Source: Ditylenchus dipsaci (lineage: Eukaryota > Nematoda > Chromadorea > Rhabditida > Anguinidae). Taken from it: a DNA stretch of 64,000 bases. How positions within the stretch are numbered: the first letter of the stretch is position 1; each line of letters opens with the position of its first letter. Both the position numbers and the translations under genes were made by a program. The notes under the pieces are model-generated. The model ran no database searches. It was not told the DNA's origin and saw only the letters and a program-made list of their open reading frames with translations. Shown one piece after another: positions 58,955 to 64,000 of the stretch. The stretch spans positions 62,001-126,000 of the forward strand of contig SADC01001020.1 in assembly GCA_004194705.1 (NCBI GenBank), given 5' to 3'.

Positions 58955-59096
58955 TGTCTAACTTTAATAAAGTAAGTTTCTTGGGACCGGATAAAGCATA
59001 TACTTATTGATCGTCACACTATATCGACGGTTAAACTATAATAAAAACCTAATCGTAATAAATTTTAAATAATAAAAAATTTCATAAAAATAATAG

Positions 59097-59302
59097 GCGA
59101 TACTGGAATATACCACACCCAATAATTCAGGCTTTGGCTTAGGCTCAGGCCCGTAGGCTTAGGCTCAGGGCCTGGTTATTACTAACAGGGCTTTTGCACA
59201 ACTTTTTTTTTCTAAAATAGTGGTTTTAGGTATCCTCCAAAAATTATTGGGGAGGGTCCTTCAGTGACTTTATTGGGTGGGGTATATTCCAGTAGCGTCA
59301 AA
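59097..59302. repeat. MITE containing TTAGGC-like repeats
   Basis: GGCGATACTGGAATATACC and GGTATATTCCAGTAGCGTC are the inverted ends. The core GGCTTAGGCTCAGGCCCG then TAGGCTTAGGCTCAGGG is two copies of a TTAGGC-bearing 18-bp word. Confidence 0.8.
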
Positions 59303-60880
59303 TAATCATTAAAATCATAAAAAATTGAAAAAAAACAGATCTTAACCGTTATTCTTACCCTTAACCGTGTCAGCGTAAGCAGACAAAACATGCGTTTCAG
59401 ATTTTTGATGTATTCTAAAACGTGATTACCAAGTAGGCAGGCTGTAGGACTATAACAGACTATAATTAATGCAAATCTAATTTTCGATATGTTAAACCAA
59501 CAGCCGTGACTTGACACTTTTAAAGCTTTACTTTAGAGTCTTTGCAGCATTTTCGACCATTAGTCCACAAGCTACAAAGTTTATAAGTACGTCCATTCCT
59601 AAATTTTAATTAGTTTTTAAATTTTGTATCTGATTTTAAAAGATGTTGGAAAATACGAAATGAGCTTTTTAAATGTTAGTTATTTTTAAATACTATAAAG
59701 CAAAAGCATATTTTTCCTAGTATCTAAAAAAATTGAGAAGTCATTATTCACTGCGTGATAACATGCAAGTTTGTGTTATTATTTTTTTTTCAAACAATAT
59801 TTTCTTTTTTAAAAAGACTCAAATCATTTATTGGTACTTATTGGTTTGACGCCAAAACACCTCTTCCTCCCTTTTTCGGAAAATGACCCGAACCCCCGTC
59901 TTAAGCTCTTTTTTTGTCTTAAGCCCTGACACACCTGGCCTACTTTGCCTAAACATAAAAAATAGATAAATCACGTAAAATAACTTTTAATTACCATGGA
60001 TAACAGAAAAATGTAGCTTAGGACGAGATCGTGGTCATGTTCCAGAAAAAAAAAGGGGGGGGGGGTGGCGTCAATCCTTTAAGTACCTACATAAGTACAT
60101 AGTTTAATCATTTTTGCACAAAAAAATTAAATTATGTTAAAGATGACATTTGAGGCTTTTGAAAGAAAAACATTTGTATATCTGATTTATAAAAAAAGAT
60201 TTATAAAAAATAAAAATGTATAAAAAAATTTAACATGGTTAGTCTTATCACTTTTGGATCTAATAACGAATAACATAACTTACTTCATATATTACTTATA
60301 CATTTTATTATATTATTTGTATATATTATAATATAATACTTATTTAAAGGCTCAAACCGTCTACCCACACCAATTAAATACTTTCCCCACCAATTAAATT
60401 ATTTATCGACTAAATTAGAATTTCTCACCAAATTTATCATTATCCCACTTGATTTAGTAGTTTTTCAAATTTAAGTCAAAAAACTGTGCGAGAATTCGGC
60501 TTTTGTCAGAAAATAACTTAAACTGCTTAGAATCCCATCCTAGAGAGAACCGAAGCTATTGAAAATTAGTTCTTTCGGGGTTTACTAAAAGGGTGGTAAA
60601 CTTTTTCCGAAAAGGGATTGTTGCTTGCATCAGAATCCCACTCTTGTTGGCTTTATCGCTCAGAACCCCAGTTTATAATTTATTTTAGCAATAAAAAAAA
60701 CCACTCAAATTTTAGCTCGTTGATCATAAAACAATGCGTACAACAAGTTAAATAAAACAACGAGTTTTATGTACAACCTTAGATTGTATAAATGGATAAT
60801 TCAATTCATGAAATTTGTCACCTACTTTGTTAAAGGCACCACATCTAATTAAGAATGAGAAGTTTATGGGGGTACATGCG
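59303..60880. other. Gene-free AT-rich interval
   Basis: No exon. It includes a G-run near 60055, a low-complexity TATTATA stretch at 60290-60345, and a block at 60500-60680 resembling the repeats at 2760 and 32390 (GGGGTTTACTAAAAGGGTGG). Confidence 0.4.
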
Positions 60881-60884
60881 AGCA

Positions 60885-61710
60885 TTTTTATCATTTGAAC
60901 TGGTCATAAGTTTAATTTCAAGGGAACTGCTGTAACAATATCTTATAAACATGTTGTATCGCAGCTCAAGAGCTATAAAACCCACGCCACAGAATGACTT
61001 TTGAAAATCTGAGTGTTTTTAAAAATAAATTTTTCGAATGACTAAAAGCGGGTTGGCCAGACTTGCGGAGAATATTTTGCGGAGGCGTGTTTCCGGACGT
61101 GATTATTGCGGACAAAGATTTGCGGATGAGGTTTTGCGACACAACTTTTGCGTCCGCAAATCTTGCGGACGCAAGATTTGCGGACGAACATTTGCGGACG
61201 AAGACTTGCGGACAAAGATTTGCGGACGAGAATTTGCGAACTTCATATAAGCATCGCCTAAATCACAGGTTCTACTAAATTAGTTTTCAATGCTGTCATC
61301 CTTCACTCCGGCTTGTGATACCTTCTTTTTTCTGCTCTTTTTTTCCAAACTTCGATTTATCCCCAAAAGTCGGTCCGCAAATGTTCGTCCGCAAATTTTC
61401 GTCCGCAAATGTTGCGTTCGCAAAATTTGGTCAGGAAGCGTGGCGTCCGCGAAATGTTCTCCGCAAGTCTGGCCAACCCCTAAAAAACGCAAGCTTTTCA
61501 AATTTTTTCGAATTTCGGTCATTTTTTCAAGAAATTGATTTTTTTACAAAAGACCATATCTTAACACTCAAATTTTTGAAAGTTGTTAAGTGACATGCAT
61601 TTTGTAGCTCTTGAGCGGCGATACAAGATGGTCATTAGATGTTTTAAAGCATTAAGAGCTAAATTAAACTTTTGACCAGTTAAAATGATGAAAATGTTCA
61701 CATTGACCCT
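60885..61710. mobile_element. Palindrome interrupted by a TTTGCGGACGA-rich palindrome
   Basis: The outer arms contain CGCAGCTCAAGAGCTATAAA and TGTAGCTCTTGAGCGGCG, the phrase typical of the element at 62399. The inner element (61049-61482) is bounded by GGTTGGCCAGACTTGCGGAG and CTCCGCAAGTCTGGCCAACC, with about ten TTTGCGGACGA or TCGTCCGCAAA words. 61288-61350 carries a single unit of the 30232 array. Confidence 0.85.
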
Positions 61711-61835
61711 AAACCGCCTATATTTGCACCTGATTTATTTGAAGGACTTATACCATTTACTTTAATCACTAATAAACAAACGCTAGCTTGATAGTAAGAC
61801 CAAGGAAAGGTCTGAGACGTGTAAAAAAATGATTA

Positions 61836-62085
61836 CAGTCAAACCTCGATTTAACGACCCCTCTTTTGAAAATTAGAGGGTCGTTAAATCGAGGTTTTGA
61901 TTTTTTAATAGCGAAATTTCTAGATTTCTGAAAAACGATCTGCGAAATCGGAATCCTTACGATATTTGCAACCAGACTGTCGAAAAAGAATCGATAAAAT
62001 ATTTTGAAAATGGGGTTAAAAAAGTGTCGGACCCTAGGTGGGAACGAACTTGAGGTGGGGATCGTTAAATCGAGGTTTGACTGTA
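61836..62085. repeat. Pogo-like element (CCTCGATTTAACGACCCC type)
   Basis: ACAGTCAAACCTCGATTTAA and TTAAATCGAGGTTTGACTGT next to TA. The left tip pairs with a nearby inner copy (AGGGTCGTTAAATCGAGG). The arm core GTGTCGGACCCTAGGTGGGA is shared with 42467 and 55260. The left arm core is deleted. Confidence 0.9.
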
Positions 62086-62246
62086 TACCGTATTTTCTCT
62101 ATTAATGAACCCGGGTTCATTATTTTTCAACCCTCCAAAAATGTTGAAATTGTAAATCAAAAATGGCCCTAACTCTGAAATCCTAGTCAAAAAATCGAGG
62201 GGGGTTCATTATTAGAGAGGGGTTCATTAATAGAGAAAATACGGTA
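62086..62246. repeat. CCGTATTTTC-type MITE abutting the pogo-like element
   Basis: CCGTATTTTCTCTATTAATG ... CATTAATAGAGAAAATACGG with TA at both ends. It begins at the TA that ends the preceding element. Confidence 0.9.
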
Positions 62247-62398
62247 ACATGTTTATAAAAACCAAACTATATAAAAAACAACTAGTTATCCCTAAACCCA
62301 ATAATTCGCTTTATTGTTCAAAAAGGCTAAAAATGTTTATCACTGAAATATCTGTCAAAGTATAGGGGTCCGGCTTCAGTTTTCGTAAATTCGGTATT

Positions 62399-63196
62399 TA
62401 ACTGGTGGACAAAAAGTCCTTGGACAAATTTTGAGCTCACTTTTTGAAATAAAAATTTAACGATGAGAAAATTCCTAAAAATAGGTTTTGTAGCCCTGAA
62501 TCTCCTCTTTCAAATGGCATATTGCTTTCAGCTTGACTATTTTGGATAAGTCACCATTTGGCTCCAAACACTTGTCTGGTCATTTCGAGAAGGTTACCAA
62601 CGTTTTCATCACTTTAACTGGTCAAATGTTTTATTGAATTTTAAGTGTCACTGCAGAATTTTATCACCATGTTGTAGCGCAGCTCAAGAGCTACAAAACC
62701 CATATTACAGAGTGATTTTTGAATATCTGATGGTTGAGATATGTCCTTTTGGAATAAATCAATTTCTTGAAAAAATGACCAAAATCCGAGAAATTGGCAA
62801 AAACTTTCATTTTGGTCATTTTTTCAAGAAATTGATTTATTCCAAAAGGACATATCTCAACCGTCAGATATTCAAAAATCACTCTGTAATATGGGTTTTG
62901 TAGCTCTTGAGCTGCGCTACAACATGGTGATAAAATTCTGCAGTGACACTTAAAATTCAATAAAACATTTGACCAGTTAAAGTGATGAAAACGTTGGTAA
63001 CCTTCTCGAAATGACCAGACAAGTGTTTGGAGCCAAATAGTGACTTATCAAAAATAGTCAAGCTGAAAGCAATATGCCATTTGAAAGAGGAGATTCAGGG
63101 CTACAAAACCTATTTTTAGGAATTTTCTCATCGTTAAATTTTTATTTCAAAAAGTGAGCTCAAAATTTGTCCAAGGACTTTTTGTCCACCAGTTAA
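62399..63196. mobile_element. Near-perfect 800-bp palindrome
   Basis: The arms of about 390 bp differ by only a handful of bases: ACTGGTGGACAAAAAGTCCT at the left end, its exact inverse at the right, and a centre near 62800. Each arm encodes the same meaningless 89-codon frame in opposite directions. The phrase GTAGCGCAGCTCAAGAGCTA links it to 45727 and 60885. Confidence 0.95.
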
Positions 63197-63463
63197 TTAT
63201 TCGGCAGACTGATTGCTCTTTTAATTATCATGCTCTATTTTCTTAACCTGCTTTATTTTATTATTGTCTTGTTCCTCATATTTATTTCTAGACGAAAAAT
63301 ATTGACGGTGAAAAAATAAAACATTTGAATAAAAACTGCTCGTGAGAATTTTTCGGAATATTTGTGGTTCTGATGTTTCCGAAAAGTTTTGTCTGCTGTT
63401 TTTATAGCGCAAATCTTTTCTAGCTCACGAAAGTCTTTTTAAATGATGGAACTGGTTTATACA

Positions 63464-63893
63464 GAAAGTGTCAGAATTACGCGCACTTTTTTCATAAATT
63501 TTGTACCAAATGAAAAATGCATCTTCTTGACTAATTTTGACCGCTATTTTTGCTATTATTGTGTCTAAGCTGCCAATTTATGTTTTTCAGGCTCTCAAGC
63601 GTGGATTTGGATTCAATCAACAAAATCGTTGAGGACTTTTCAGGAAGAATCAATGCCTGTATAGATGCCGACGGGAAACATTTTGAGTGATCATTTGTTA
63701 TTATGTATGCTGTCTGTTGTTGTGGCATTTGTGTGCGGAATAAAAACTTTCAAGAGACTATTAAAGTCGTTGGCCTTTCATATCTGGATCGTTAGATGAG
63801 CTAAAATGTGTGTCTGGAATACAGCTCGGGTAAGGAGCTACCTCGCCAAATTTTTTAAAAAAAGTGCGCGTAATTCTGACACACCCTGTACCT
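63464..63893. repeat. Palindromic element with GTGTCAGAATTACGCGCAC ends
   Basis: AGTGTCAGAATTACGCGCAC and GTGCGCGTAATTCTGACACA-CCCTGTA are inverted. The right tip CCCTGTA matches the TACAGGG tips of 38881 and 58191. Confidence 0.8.
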
Positions 63894-64000
63894 AGCTTTC
63901 ATACCTAGATTGAAATTTAGACATTTTGTTACAAATAACATTTTGGCTTTTGGTCTTTGTTCAATAATTGTCATGTTCAATTTACCTTTTTAGTGCGTTA

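Noticed and set aside
62634..62960. Two identical 89-codon frames on opposite strands
   Set aside because: They are mirror images caused by the near-perfect palindrome; no homology or codon bias.

Overview
This is a eukaryotic, AT-rich window that reads as nuclear DNA of a chromadorean nematode. The evidence is a SXP/RAL-2-type secreted protein and a Sra-superfamily serpentine chemoreceptor (both nematode-typical), many introns of about 40-60 bp ending in TTTCAG or TTTAG, and interstitial motifs resembling the nematode telomere unit TTAGGC. I cannot name the species.

Twelve protein genes could be assembled exon by exon, eleven on the minus strand. From left to right: (1) a partial F-box-like gene, 1.1-1.9 kb; (2) an RWD + F-box + leucine-rich-repeat gene, 5.8-12.1 kb; (3) a SXP/RAL-2 gene, 13.8-14.7 kb; (4) a TIMP/netrin-domain protease-inhibitor gene, 15.2-17.4 kb; (5) an unidentified Tyr/Ser/Pro-rich exon, 19.8-20.3 kb; (6) a forkhead transcription factor, 21.6-24.2 kb, complete at 419 codons; (7) an RNase H gene with an N-terminal signal peptide, 25.1-27.9 kb, complete at 316 codons; (8) a 7TM chemoreceptor, 29.0-35.0 kb; (9) a BPI/LBP (TULIP) lipid-binding gene of 15 exons, 39.6-45.7 kb; (10) a second F-box-like gene, 49.3-50.8 kb; (11) ferritin on the plus strand, 53.4-54.2 kb; (12) a TMEM144-like membrane carrier, 54.6-56.9 kb, convergent with ferritin. 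These genes do not form an operon or one pathway.

Most remaining DNA, including nearly every large intron, is short non-coding palindromic transposons (MITE-like elements). Several are nested and their target-site duplications can be read. Recognisable groups are: a pogo/Tigger-like group with CAGTC...CTCGATATA ends at TA; a CCGTATTTTC group at TA; a hairpin group bounded by TTAA with AGGACCAT ends; a group with CAGGGTGGCGC ends; and several elements built from reiterated short words (CAACGA, TTTGCGGACGA, GGACGGCCGG).

The most striking observation is in the SXP/RAL-2 gene. A 307-bp interruption consists of a 50-bp duplicated piece of the gene's own exon plus about 250 bp copied from the DNA-binding exon of the forkhead gene 8 kb away. 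It is bounded by a GT donor and an AG acceptor whose removal restores the reading frame exactly, so it looks like a newly born intron.

Many conserved exons carry isolated one-base frameshifts, mostly in homopolymers, while splice sites stay intact. I read these mainly as residual long-read assembly errors rather than pseudogenes.
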